A stretch of DNA of 64,000 nt from Mesostigma viride (GCA_009746045.1 RPFO01000106.1:1423211-1487210), one strand, 5' to 3'; positions 16,362-25,370 are shown, counted from the first letter of the stretch. Notes: generated from the letters alone by a model not told the origin. Numbers and translations: made by a program.

Positions 16362-18719
16362 ATGTCTTCGTCCGCAGCCATCATGTCCCTTCGAAGCAAG
16401 GGAAGTCAGGACGTAGCTCTCATCGTGGACCCGGACATCACCTTTTGGAAGGTGATGTGGAGTCGTCACACGAATTACGCGATGGAGGACTCCGAGGTCA
16501 CTCAGACGGCGGGAGTCGTCGACTACGGCTCTTCCGTCGAGTTTAAGATCCCCAGGTCGGGCGATCTCCTTCACAAGGTCATGGTGTATCTCGAAATGCC
16601 CGAGCTTCCGAACATGGCGTTTTCCCCGTTCGCGAAAGACTTTGCGAGGATCCTTATCGAGCAAGTCGAGTACAGCATCGGGGGGTTCGTGATCGAGAAG
16701 GTAACGGGAGACTTTTTGCACGTGAACGATAAGTTGTCAAGGCAGGGATTCGAAAGCCTTGTCGATAACATGCCGGTTAACCACGGAGGGAGCGTGGAGA
16801 TCGATCACAAGGGTAAGATAGTTTCGTATTGCAAAGGAACATTGCCTCAACACATCTATATCCCTCTGGAATTCACATTCTCTGTCGACCCCGGTCTTTC
16901 TCTGCCGATGATCGCCATCCAACACCACGACGTGGTGGTCAAAATCACATTCGCAAAGGCGTCCAACATCTTCACGCATTATGCGAACGACTTTCCCGTC
17001 GACACGACCGCCGCGCGCATCGATTATTCAGCGTCCCCGTACGTCGCTGCAGATCCCGATACTCCCGAAACCGGTTTGTGGGTGTTAGCCGGCACGTCCA
17101 ATAATTCGGGAGCCAACCAGCCCACCGCAACGAATCCGAAAGTGATAGTCTACGACGGGTTCGTTGTCGGTTCTCAATATCTCAGCAATTCAAGTGGGCT
17201 CACCGCGTATTACGGGGCTACGGCGAACCACGCGACCGTGGATTTGTCCGATGCCGGCTTCAACGGCGGAGTGACAACAGCGACGATGGCGGTGGACTAC
17301 TTCCACGCCGGTGCGGGATTCGGGGACAACAGGGACAATTCTACGATCCTGTACTACGGAAACGGGACAGAGGGATTCGGATTGTTCCATGGCAACGGGG
17401 GGCTCTTGAAGCTTAAGGTGACGAGCGGCGGGCTCGATAACATCATGACCGTGAGTGGGGCCGTTGTAGGCGACGGCAAGTGGCACAACATCATCCTGAC
17501 CAGGGTGGGATCCGCCGCGAATAATGCTCGCTGGAAGATCTGGGTGGACGGGACCGACTTCAGTTCCGTGATCGCCGGTACAGCGGACGCGAAGGATCCC
17601 AACATCGCCTCCAAGATCGTGTACCTGGGCACAAATCCGACGCAGGGGACCCACACGGGAGACTCGGCTCGTTGGAGGGATCTGAGGATGTACAATAGCT
17701 CTCTGACCGCCAATGACCGCAGTGCGATCCAGGACACGGCCGGGTCTCCTTCGCAGATGATGATGATTCGCCAGATTTGGAGCATGCAGCCGGACACCGT
17801 TTTCGCGATTTATAAGGGTTCGGACACGATGGCGATGTTCACAGGCAAGTTCTGGGCGGAGAAGTGGGATAACGAGGGTCTCGGCAAGTTCACCGTTGTC
17901 ACGTGGACAACGGGGACGGGAGGAATCTTGACGGCGGCGAAAGTCAAGATCGGAGGATTCGGGAGCCTGGGGACGGAAGATTGGTTCATGGACCTGACAT
18001 CCGCGCAGATCCCGGACTCGCTTAACTACCGTCCCGGTACCTATCGTCCGTACGCGCATCCCCGCGTTGGATGGATCGCGAACCCCCCGAAATTCCACGT
18101 GAAGTTGTTGGTGCGGATGTTCTATCTGGACGACGTGGAGAGGAAGCAGCTGGCGTTGATGACGCACGAGTTCCTGATCACAGAGACGCAAATGATGCAG
18201 CAGCACGTCGGAGGCGAGGACGAGTTGTCCATCGATCTGAAGTTCAACCAGCCCGTGAAGGAGCTGATGTTCTGGTTCAAGCCTACCGATCTGGGTTTCG
18301 TGTCGTCGAAGTTCAGGTCGGACGCGGAATTTTCCTACAACGGATACTGGAAGTTCTATAACGACAACAGCAAGTTCGGCGAGGGTCATCTGTTCGAGTC
18401 GTGCAATCTCTCTCTGAACTCCCAGCTTATGTTCGGAGAGGGTCGCGACCCCGTTTTCTTTTCGTACCAATTGCCAGTGGATTTCCACACTCGCGTCGAG
18501 AAGAACTCGCGGGTGTACGTCATTCCGTGGGCCCTATTCCCCGAATCGTGGCGCCCGTCCGGATCCGTGAATATGTCCCGCCTCGACACGGTCAAGCTTT
18601 TGCTGAAGGGTCTCGGCAAAGTGGGAGGGATCCCGCAAGGGACGGTGGACATTTACGCAAGGAGCTTCAACCTGCTGAAGATCCAATCTGGCATGGGAGG
18701 AAAGCGGTTCGCCTCCTAA
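16362..18719 (+). CDS. MCP: Major capsid protein paralogue 3 with inserted LamG/lectin-like domain
   Basis: The 785-aa protein has both capsid barrels. The first (residues 1-200) contains Trp-Ser-Arg-His-Thr-Asn-Tyr and Arg-Ser-Gly-Asp-Leu-Leu. The second (about residues 570-785) contains Tyr-Leu-Asp-Asp-Val-Glu-Arg and ends Gly-Met-Gly-Gly-Lys-Arg-Phe. Between them is an insert of about 370 residues. Residues 275-460 of the insert match a LamG/concanavalin-like fold: Gly-Asp-Gly-Lys-Trp-His-Asn (371-377), Trp-Val-Asp-Gly-Thr (394-398), and Leu-Arg-Met-Tyr-Asn-Ser (441-446). The insert sits where paralogue 2 has its shorter one. It probably projects from the capsid and binds glycans. Confidence 0.88.
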   Translation: MSSSAAIMSLRSKGSQDVALIVDPDITFWKVMWSRHTNYAMEDSEVTQTAGVVDYGSSVEFKIPRSGDLLHKVMVYLEMPELPNMAFSPFAKDFARILIEQVEYSIGGFVIEKVTGDFLHVNDKLSRQGFESLVDNMPVNHGGSVEIDHKGKIVSYCKGTLPQHIYIPLEFTFSVDPGLSLPMIAIQHHDVVVKITFAKASNIFTHYANDFPVDTTAARIDYSASPYVAADPDTPETGLWVLAGTSNNSGANQPTATNPKVIVYDGFVVGSQYLSNSSGLTAYYGATANHATVDLSDAGFNGGVTTATMAVDYFHAGAGFGDNRDNSTILYYGNGTEGFGLFHGNGGLLKLKVTSGGLDNIMTVSGAVVGDGKWHNIILTRVGSAANNARWKIWVDGTDFSSVIAGTADAKDPNIASKIVYLGTNPTQGTHTGDSARWRDLRMYNSSLTANDRSAIQDTAGSPSQMMMIRQIWSMQPDTVFAIYKGSDTMAMFTGKFWAEKWDNEGLGKFTVVTWTTGTGGILTAAKVKIGGFGSLGTEDWFMDLTSAQIPDSLNYRPGTYRPYAHPRVGWIANPPKFHVKLLVRMFYLDDVERKQLALMTHEFLITETQMMQQHVGGEDELSIDLKFNQPVKELMFWFKPTDLGFVSSKFRSDAEFSYNGYWKFYNDNSKFGEGHLFESCNLSLNSQLMFGEGRDPVFFSYQLPVDFHTRVEKNSRVYVIPWALFPESWRPSGSVNMSRLDTVKLLLKGLGKVGGIPQGTVDIYARSFNLLKIQSGMGGKRFAS

Positions 18720-18767
18720 ACTCGTCGACACGACCCAGAACCCTTCTTGGATGGATAATATGGAAAA

Positions 18768-18776
18768 TATATATAT
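18768..18776 (+). promoter_or_regulatory. TATATATAT box
   Basis: A TATATATAT tract ends 6 nt before the ATG at 18783. Confidence 0.5.
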
Positions 18777-18782
18777 GTTCGG

Positions 18783-19502
18783 ATGCCTCCTAAGAAAAAC
18801 AAGACAAAGAAACGAACGAAGAGAGACTCTCCAAAAGAGCCTGCAAAGGAAGCGACATTCGACGACTTGCCTTCCCAAATCCAAGAACAAATATTTAGAA
18901 AAATGGCTGTCGATATGGCAAAGCGAAACCCCCTAGACGTTTTCAAACTATCACGGCTCTCAAAAGCTGCCAACATCGCATCACTCGAGGCGCTTGCGGA
19001 CCGCGACGTCTTAAACGAACATGCACGACGTGTTATCGACGCCCGTGAACAGGAACAGCAACGACTGCGAGCACGATCCAACGAGAGACACAGAGTTGCT
19101 AGACAGCGTCAACTTGCGGGTCTACCCGCGCATTTACGGGTCAGTCCCACGCTCCCGCTCAACCCCCCTCGCCTGCAATTCTCCTCGTCTGTTGGTGTCT
19201 TCAGGAATCCTTATTACAATTGGGAATTGCAAAGGTCTCTAGTCGCGGCGAGAAGGAGAAGCGATAAATCTCCCGTTGCGTACGTTCAGAACAACTTGGA
19301 ATCTTTATTGGATGAATTGGAAATGGATCCTGCCAACCAGCCAGCCAGTGACGCGTACAAGACGCTGGCGACGGATGCGTGGAAATCAGAAAAAAATCTA
19401 CGCGTGCATCCTCGTCGGCTCCAAGACCTAGACGAACATATCGCACCTCCGAATTATAACGACTGGGGCGAAGGTCAAATTTACCGATATCTAGGATTGT
19501 AG
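18783..19502 (+). CDS. F-box-like protein 1
   Basis: The 239-aa protein starts with a Lys-rich tail, then Phe-Asp-Asp-Leu-Pro-Ser-Gln-Ile-Gln-Glu-Gln-Ile-Phe (from about residue 25). Leu-Ser-Arg-Leu-Ser-Lys follows about 20 residues later. This order of Leu-Pro, a helix and a hydrophobic-Ser-Lys element resembles an F-box, the SKP1-binding motif of SCF ubiquitin ligases. The rest is Arg-rich and helical. It shares the Met-Pro-Pro-Lys-Lys start and the FDDLP motif with the genes at 20610 and 21605. It could recruit targets to a host ligase. The F-box call is plausible, not certain. Confidence 0.55.
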   Translation: MPPKKNKTKKRTKRDSPKEPAKEATFDDLPSQIQEQIFRKMAVDMAKRNPLDVFKLSRLSKAANIASLEALADRDVLNEHARRVIDAREQEQQRLRARSNERHRVARQRQLAGLPAHLRVSPTLPLNPPRLQFSSSVGVFRNPYYNWELQRSLVAARRRSDKSPVAYVQNNLESLLDELEMDPANQPASDAYKTLATDAWKSEKNLRVHPRRLQDLDEHIAPPNYNDWGEGQIYRYLGL

Positions 19503-19506
19503 AAAT

Positions 19507-20526
19507 CTACGAAAACGGCTCCGGGTACTGGATGCCGTATAACTCCTTCATGCTAGTCCTGTACAATTTAACGAACGCGTCGCTGGACATCAATCGGTTG
19601 CGCCACCAGTTCTCCAACATGACGTTTCGCACGATTTCGTCGTCTTCCTTCAGCGGCAGGAGGTTCAAAATCCAGAACAGGCCGTCCCACGCCGGGTTTG
19701 TCAAGAGGTTACGAGACACGCGGCACGTCACGAGGGACTTGTCGCTCTCGAAGGGAAGCACGCTGAACCACAACACGAACGGGGGCTTCTCGTGCCCCGA
19801 TATCATGAAACGCAGACTGGAGGTGTATGGCAACACGAACTCGTTTTCCACCCATATTTTCATCTCCCCCTCCTTAAAGTTCTCGTGTTTCCCCTCAGCC
19901 GGCATCAGTTTCAACAGGAGTCTCGCTACGAAATCGTTGGTGACAGGATAGCTGTAAACGCTTTTGCCGCGCACGAGACGTTCGGACGATACAGGAACCA
20001 TCGACACCTTCGTGTTCGTCGCGTCCACGATCTTCACCTTGTGGACGTGTTGGAGGTGCGCGTGGTCCAGCAAGTTCTCCATCACGATCATCGGGTGAGC
20101 CCCGATGTAGGCGGAGTAGGAGAACGTCCTGTATCCGTCTTCTGCGAACTCGGGCATCGTCGGCGGAGTAGATTCCCCGTCGCCGATGCCCGCGTTCACC
20201 CAGACGAGGTCTCCGTCCTCCTTCGCCACCATGTAATTATCCGCGTTGTTCCGCTCCCCCCAATGCATCCCGTGGTACGCGCATCGCACGCAATCGTCCG
20301 CGTCCACCGTGCAGTTGTGAGAAAGGCGGGCGCCGCGATGAGGGCACACGTTCCTCACGGCCAACGTCTCGTCTCTGTGCTTGCTCCTATACAGCAACAC
20401 CTCCTCGTTGTATATCTTCACAACTTTGGGTCCTTGCGGCTTCTTCCCGACGCACACCCACTTGTCCGGGTACTCGTTCCCCATGCACGGGAAAGCTACT
20501 GATCCATGTAGCGCCGCCGTCGTCAT
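19507..20526 (-). CDS. Rieske-type ring-hydroxylating oxygenase
   Basis: The 339-aa protein holds a Rieske [2Fe-2S] site at Cys61-x-His63 and Cys82-x2-His85. A mononuclear iron site is visible as Asn151-x2-Asp154-x2-His157-x4-His162, the family's usual layout. Length and order match the PaO/vanillate-demethylase group of single-component oxygenases. In algae and plants relatives act on chlorophyll breakdown products or lipids. Both metal sites are complete, so activity is possible; the substrate is unknown. It lies between two F-box genes and converges 4 bp from F-box gene 1. It is probably a host- or bacterium-derived metabolic gene. Confidence 0.85.
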   Translation of the reverse strand: MTTAALHGSVAFPCMGNEYPDKWVCVGKKPQGPKVVKIYNEEVLLYRSKHRDETLAVRNVCPHRGARLSHNCTVDADDCVRCAYHGMHWGERNNADNYMVAKEDGDLVWVNAGIGDGESTPPTMPEFAEDGYRTFSYSAYIGAHPMIVMENLLDHAHLQHVHKVKIVDATNTKVSMVPVSSERLVRGKSVYSYPVTNDFVARLLLKLMPAEGKHENFKEGEMKIWVENEFVLPYTSSLRFMISGHEKPPFVLWFSVLPFESDKSLVTCRVSRNLLTNPAWDGLFWILNLLPLKEDDEIVRNVMLENWWRNRLMSSDAFVKLYRTSMKELYGIQYPEPFS

Positions 20527-20609
20527 GGCCCTCTCAACACAGGCTGTGAAATTGTATCGCTCATTTTAAACGAGCGTAGTTGAAAAATTGTGTCCGCCAT
20601 TGTTATATA

Positions 20610-21569
20610 ATGCCTCCTAAAAAGAGAGCATCCAAAGTAATAAAAAAACACAAAGTGCGAGCCAAATTCGACGAGTTGCCGTACGAACTCAAGGCCAGAA
20701 TATTGCAGCCGGTATTCGCGGATGACAGTAATCTAAGGCTGGCTCTCGTGGCCAAAGATTGGCTTCTCCACGCGCACAACGCTGTTATCCCGAGAAGCAA
20801 AAAAGAGTTCGGAGAGACAATGCACGCAGTGGTAGATAGTAATAGAGAAGCTGCCCGTATCGGGACCGGATATCGGGTTTTGAACAATCGTCTGAATGCG
20901 AACGAAAGCGAGTTACCCAATGCGTATCAATACGAAAATCCAGAAGGTGCGACCGACGTATATGACGCCGCTGCCAAATGGAATGCTAACCAAGACAATC
21001 ACGATGCGATGCTGGATTCACTGGATGCACTCCAAAAAATCTCTAGAAGGGAGACGTGGGCGAAACGCGTTAGTCCATTTCTACGACAAAACTTCCATGC
21101 GAACCAGATAACCCCTCATCCACCTATTGCACGCAGGAAAGCTCTCAAGAGACAGACTCGGCCGCTAAACCATGATAGCACATTCGATGAAACCATGGCG
21201 TATTTCCGTGATCAACAGAACAGGTTCGACGCTTTTGAAAAAGCAATGGCTAACGAAGTGCTTTCTAAATCGATTTCAGACAATCTCGAAGAGAGACGCA
21301 TCACGGATCCGCGTGCATGGGATCATCCGCGTGCTGCAAATCGTCGAGCGCCGCCGAACATAAGATCCACTAATCAACTACGCGGTGCGTTTTTGAGACG
21401 CAATGATAACTACCTGAACAACTACTATCGTGCCTCCGATCGTCGACAGGATGTGCTTTCGATGCTAAGAAACGAGAACATGCCAGCTCTCTACCGCGGT
21501 ATAGGCTTCGAAGGTCCTCACCAGGCCGAACATTACCGCCCCGATGGAAACCTCCGCTCGAACGATTGA
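20610..21569 (+). CDS. F-box-like protein 2
   Basis: The 319-aa frame starts at 20610 with Met-Pro-Pro-Lys-Lys; the 10 codons upstream lack similarity and sit in the TATATA region. Residues about 20-60 contain Phe-Asp-Glu-Leu-Pro-Tyr-Glu-Leu-Lys-Ala-Arg-Ile-Leu and Leu-Val-Ala-Lys-Asp-Trp, an F-box-like element. It is a clear paralogue of the next gene, with the same N-terminus and the same C-terminus, ending Asp-Gly-Asn-Leu-Arg-Ser-Asn-Asp. A TTATATA box directly abuts the ATG, closer than at other genes. Confidence 0.6.
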   Translation: MPPKKRASKVIKKHKVRAKFDELPYELKARILQPVFADDSNLRLALVAKDWLLHAHNAVIPRSKKEFGETMHAVVDSNREAARIGTGYRVLNNRLNANESELPNAYQYENPEGATDVYDAAAKWNANQDNHDAMLDSLDALQKISRRETWAKRVSPFLRQNFHANQITPHPPIARRKALKRQTRPLNHDSTFDETMAYFRDQQNRFDAFEKAMANEVLSKSISDNLEERRITDPRAWDHPRAANRRAPPNIRSTNQLRGAFLRRNDNYLNNYYRASDRRQDVLSMLRNENMPALYRGIGFEGPHQAEHYRPDGNLRSND

Positions 21570-21587
21570 CGTCAAAACAGAAAACCT

Positions 21588-21596
21588 TATATATAT
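21588..21596 (+). promoter_or_regulatory. TATATATAT box
   Basis: A TATATATAT tract ends 8 nt before the ATG at 21605. Confidence 0.52.
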
Positions 21597-21604
21597 TGTA
21601 AGAT

Positions 21605-22603
21605 ATGCCGACGTCAAGGTCTACCAAACAAAAAGTTGCTACTAATAGAAAAAAAGTGACCAAAAAAAAGCACACCGTATGTGCGGGCACGGTATTTGAC
21701 GACCTTCCTGAAGAACTGAGGACGCGCATTTTTGAGAATGTGTTTGCGGATGGAAAAAATATGAAGTTGAGTCTAGTGTCGAAAGATTGGGCTCGTCAAG
21801 CGTACAATAGTATGATTCCAACAAACAAGAAGGAGTTTAAGGGACTCGTGAACGATTTGGAACACAAAGCCGCCGAATCAGACCTCTACAGGAACAACTA
21901 TTTGACTCTAAACAGACGCCTAATGTACAATCACAATCCTAACAACGATCCAAACCTTTACCATTATGTTACAGATCTCGACGTCGTGAGTGACTTCGAC
22001 TATCCGCAATCCAACTCCGCGTATGCGAGAGAACGTAACGCCGAGCTGGCAGCGCTACCAAAACTAGATAGAATCGCGCGTAGGGAAGTGTGGGCAAAAC
22101 GAATGCGCCCATTTCTCGAACGTTCGTTTGCTCCAGGGCAAATTACTCCGCATCCATCCATTACAGAGGCAAGGCCACTCAGAAGACAGACCGCTCCTCT
22201 GAGGGACAACAGCACTTTACCAGAAACGATGGCATATTTGGGAGATCAACGAAAGAGACACAGCGAGTACAATCGAGCACTTTCAAACAATGTCCTCGAT
22301 AGGTCTATAGCATACAATATGAGGTCCAGGCGTCTCGTAAACCCCATGTTTGGTGAGCGGCGCCGTGTTGCCCCCCCTCACGCGGATATCCCTCCACGTC
22401 GCATTTTGCAGCTCCAAGGTGACTTTAAAGCACGGAATAGACGCTACTTGGACAATTATCACAGTGCATGGAATCGCAGAAACGATCAGCTTTCGAGGCA
22501 AGTAAACGACCATGTGAACTCTCTTTATCGAGGACTCGGGTACGAAGGACCCTTTCGAGAAGACGATTACGGCCATGATGGAAACCTGCGCTCGAATGAT
22601 TAA
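21605..22603 (+). CDS. F-box-like protein 3
   Basis: The 332-aa protein is a paralogue of the gene at 20610. A basic N-terminus is followed at about residues 31-70 by Phe-Asp-Asp-Leu-Pro-Glu-Glu-Leu-Arg-Thr-Arg-Ile-Phe and Leu-Val-Ser-Lys-Asp-Trp-Ala, the clearest F-box-like match of the three. Shared later motifs include Ile-Thr-Pro-His-Pro, Arg-Arg-Gln-Thr, and the C-terminal Tyr-Arg-Gly-x-Gly-Tyr/Phe-Glu-Gly-Pro. The tandem pair indicates gene duplication and divergence inside the virus. The rest of the protein is probably the target-binding domain. Confidence 0.62.
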   Translation: MPTSRSTKQKVATNRKKVTKKKHTVCAGTVFDDLPEELRTRIFENVFADGKNMKLSLVSKDWARQAYNSMIPTNKKEFKGLVNDLEHKAAESDLYRNNYLTLNRRLMYNHNPNNDPNLYHYVTDLDVVSDFDYPQSNSAYARERNAELAALPKLDRIARREVWAKRMRPFLERSFAPGQITPHPSITEARPLRRQTAPLRDNSTLPETMAYLGDQRKRHSEYNRALSNNVLDRSIAYNMRSRRLVNPMFGERRRVAPPHADIPPRRILQLQGDFKARNRRYLDNYHSAWNRRNDQLSRQVNDHVNSLYRGLGYEGPFREDDYGHDGNLRSND

Positions 22604-22658
22604 AGAAGGCGACTTTCGACAATCCGTCAGCGTCACGAAAAAAAATATCACAGTAAGC

Positions 22659-22664
22659 TATATA
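22659..22664 (+). promoter_or_regulatory. TATATA box
   Basis: TATATA lies 4 nt before the capsid ATG at 22669. Confidence 0.48.
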
Positions 22665-22668
22665 CCAC

Positions 22669-24051
22669 ATGTCTGCCCCCGTTCTAGTCCTTCGCGCCCG
22701 GGGTCCTCAGGACGCCGTGCTCACTGTCAGCCCGGACCACACCTTCTTCAAGGTGACATACAACCGGCACACCAACTTCGCTTTCGAAGATGCCGAAATC
22801 GCATCGGTGTCTGGAAACGCGGGGTACGAGAGAGACGAGACGACCGTCGTCTTCCAGATCCCCAAGAGCGGAGACCTGGTAACGCGTGCGTTTCTTTACT
22901 TCGAGATCCCAGCTATCCAAGAATGGGGCTTGCCTCCTTTCGGACAGGCGTGGTGGAAGATTTTCGACCCATTCTACGACGACATCGCCCGTCTGCTGAT
23001 CAAGAACGTCGAGTTCAAGGTGGGAGGCACGGTGGTGGAGACCATGAGCGGAGAGTTCATGCACATCTACGACCAGTTATCTCGGGATCCGTCCACCTCG
23101 TACGTCGAGAACACCCCCACTCGTCATGGCGGAGTGGTGCGTGAGGAAAACGGCGGCCAGACCGGTCTTAGGAAGAGCCACATCTACGTCCCGCTCAACA
23201 TGTCGTGGTGCCTCGAGGACACCATGGCTCTCCCCATGATCGCTCTCCAGCATCACGACTGTTTCATCAAGGTCACTCTCAACTCCAAGGATTCCATCAT
23301 CACCAAGATGTGTGGAGGGTCCAAGTATCCCGCCACCAGCGTTAGCACTCTCCCCGTTTCGTGGGACGACGACGCCGTCGGTGGTGCAGGATACCGCGAC
23401 CAGCTCGTGCAGGCGTTGGGGGAAATCATCAAGTTCCGTCTGATCTGCAGATTCGTATATCTCGACGAGGCCGAGAGGCAGGACTTTGCGAACAACCAGC
23501 ACGAGTATCTTATCACGGAGACGCACACGGAGGACCTTGCCGTAGAGGGAGTGAATCTCGTGAGTTGGAAGCTCGGGTTCTCGCATCCGGTGAAGGAACT
23601 CATTTTCTATTACCAGGCAGAGAACCGACACTCTGACCCCGCGACGTCGAAGGATCCCACTCAGGCACCTTGGAACTTCACTAACAAGAACTCGCTTTTC
23701 GGAGACGGGCATCTGTTCAATAGGGCCAATCTCCGACTCAACTCCCAGCCCATCTTCAACGAGCCCAGAGACCCGGTGTACTTCTCGTACCTGCTGCCTC
23801 TTCAATTCCACACTCGCATCCCCACAGACAAGCACATCTACATCATCCCCTTTGCTTTGATGCCGGAGAGCTGGAAACCCACAGGTACTACCAATTTCTC
23901 CAGGATGGACACCGTGACGTTGGAACTTCAGGGACTCCAGAAGGATTCTGTCACTAACAAGCTGCCAAAGGGAATCATCCGCGTACACGCCAGGAATTTT
24001 AACATCTTCAAGATCGCTCACGGGATGGGCGGACTGCGGTTCGCCTCGTAA
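22669..24051 (+). CDS. MCP: Major capsid protein paralogue 4
   Basis: At 460 aa this is the most standard of the four capsid paralogues. It has Lys-Val-Thr-Tyr-Asn-Arg-His-Thr-Asn-Phe, Pro-Lys-Ser-Gly-Asp-Leu-Val, His-His-Asp-Cys-Phe-Ile-Lys, and Phe-Val-Tyr-Leu-Asp-Glu-Ala-Glu-Arg-Gln-Asp-Phe. The C-terminus is His-Ala-Arg-Asn-Phe-Asn-Ile-Phe-Lys-Ile. The inter-barrel region is short (about 65 residues), so it probably forms the bulk of the plain capsomers. That is inference from its resemblance to canonical capsid proteins. Confidence 0.94.
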   Translation: MSAPVLVLRARGPQDAVLTVSPDHTFFKVTYNRHTNFAFEDAEIASVSGNAGYERDETTVVFQIPKSGDLVTRAFLYFEIPAIQEWGLPPFGQAWWKIFDPFYDDIARLLIKNVEFKVGGTVVETMSGEFMHIYDQLSRDPSTSYVENTPTRHGGVVREENGGQTGLRKSHIYVPLNMSWCLEDTMALPMIALQHHDCFIKVTLNSKDSIITKMCGGSKYPATSVSTLPVSWDDDAVGGAGYRDQLVQALGEIIKFRLICRFVYLDEAERQDFANNQHEYLITETHTEDLAVEGVNLVSWKLGFSHPVKELIFYYQAENRHSDPATSKDPTQAPWNFTNKNSLFGDGHLFNRANLRLNSQPIFNEPRDPVYFSYLLPLQFHTRIPTDKHIYIIPFALMPESWKPTGTTNFSRMDTVTLELQGLQKDSVTNKLPKGIIRVHARNFNIFKIAHGMGGLRFAS

Positions 24052-24231
24052 ATAAACTACACTACGATACGGTGATAATCTGCCCACGACTTTTGTCGTG
24101 ATGAGGCTTTTGTGAGATATACACGTCTCATGTACTTTTACATTGCATTTCAATTTTGTTTTATTAACATTTTAATAAAAAGACAAACATTTGTCTAATT
24201 GCATTCATTCATCCAATCAGAGGAAGTTTGG
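24052..24231. other. AT-rich convergent spacer
   Basis: About 180 bases separate the stops of the capsid gene and the next minus-strand gene. The stretch is AT-rich with TTTTATTAACATTTTAATAA near 24159. No frame or stable RNA is seen. Confidence 0.4.
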
Positions 24232-24834
24232 CTACACCAGACGTGCGCGTTTGCAGGCGTTTTCAGCCAGCGTCTTGAGGGAGGGAACCTCGAAGTGTGA
24301 GGAACCAGAGAGAAAGTGAACATCCTTCTGAGAGCGCTCGGCGGTTCGCCACGGGATTCGATTCCCTTTTTGGCGGAGAAACTCCACGATGTTCCTACGG
24401 ATCCTGACGATGCGCTCTGACTCGTGGTACACGAGCTCGTTGAAATAGATATCGTCCTCTTTGTACGGGATGAACTCCAGCACATTATCTCCGATCTTGA
24501 AATCAGTGGACCACGGAATGAACGACTTCCAGCGCTCGTGCTCGTCAAGCAACGGCATGGGGCAGTTGAATTCCTCGACGGATTTGGAGTACAACTTGTA
24601 TGGAGACAGTTTTCGAGACGAAAAGGGCTTGTTTTTGATAAAGTCGTAAGCGGTGGGCCTGCCACTCGCATCGTCAGAGCGTTCCTTGCTCAATCGGAGC
24701 TCGATGTCCATTTTCCTGAGAGGGACGAACTCTTTCGCGCTGATTTTAAACACGCGATCTTGCATCCAGTCGAATTCTTTTGACTGCAATTCCTCGATTG
24801 CAGACTTTGCTTCTTGCTTGATTATTTTAGCCAT
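24232..24834 (-). CDS. Hypothetical protein
   Basis: A 200-aa frame starts at the ATG at 24834; the extension to 24918 lies in promoter sequence. The N-terminus is helical and charged, and the middle has Pro-Leu-Arg-Lys-Met-Asp and Trp-Ser-Thr-Asp-Phe-Lys segments. Basic residues are frequent at the end. No domain is recognised. A TATAAG element lies 74-79 nt upstream on the minus strand. It is divergent from the RING-like gene across a repeat-bearing region, so the pair may be coordinately expressed. Confidence 0.65.
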   Translation of the reverse strand: MAKIIKQEAKSAIEELQSKEFDWMQDRVFKISAKEFVPLRKMDIELRLSKERSDDASGRPTAYDFIKNKPFSSRKLSPYKLYSKSVEEFNCPMPLLDEHERWKSFIPWSTDFKIGDNVLEFIPYKEDDIYFNELVYHESERIVRIRRNIVEFLRQKGNRIPWRTAERSQKDVHFLSGSSHFEVPSLKTLAENACKRARLV

Positions 24835-25370
24835 GGCGGCCACGCTTGGAGTGATGCGGGTGAGAGCGAGTGAAGGAAGATGTCCTCCTTGAGTCTGGTG
24901 GCGCTTACTTATACACAAACCTCATGGGACAAGTGGGCCGGGTCAGCCCTGAACCTATCCACTCGAACGCAGCGATCCGATTGGTCCGTGAAATGGCATC
25001 TATCATATTCCTGAGTATATTCCAAGTGGGCCGGGTCAGCCCCGAACCAATCCACTGAAACGGAGCGATCCCATTGGTCCGCTCGTTTCACCCTTATCAA
25101 GTGCTGAGTGGGCCGGGTCAGCCCCGAACCAATCCACTGAAACGGAGCGATCCCATTGGTCCGCGAATATAGCACTTATCAGATGCCGAGTATATTCCAA
25201 ATGGGCCGGGTCAGCCCCGAACCAATCCACTGAATCGGAGCGTTCTGATTGGCCCAAGTTGTGTGGCCAGCAAGACTTGAGGGCGCCCTGTGCCACAGAA
25301 ATGTTTAAGAACGACCGTCATCCTCCCGTCTAGCACCACCAAGCCATCTCGACTCTCACGCTCATCCGCC
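24835..25370. promoter_or_regulatory. Divergent promoter region with four repeats
   Basis: This 536-bp spacer between divergent genes has no convincing frame. It contains a minus-strand TATAAG at 24908-24913, four 56-bp repeats (24933-25256), and a TTTAAG element near 25304, about 65 nt before the plus-strand ATG at 25371. The arrangement looks like a two-way promoter with shared upstream elements. Confidence 0.58.
24933..25256. repeat. Four 56-bp repeats with opposed CCAAT motifs
   Basis: Copies start at 24933, 25026, 25108 and 25201 (spacing 93, 82, 93). Each begins GTGGGCCGGGTCAGCC, or a one-base variant, and ends in a sequence close to CCATTGGTCCG. Most contain CCAAT in one direction and ATTGG in the other, making a loose inverted pair. 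Copies 2 and 3 are identical over the unit; copies 1 and 4 are degenerate. Confidence 0.8.

Noticed and set aside
14556..18488. Large antisense frames opposite the capsid genes
   Set aside because: They are shadows of strongly coding capsid frames on the plus strand.
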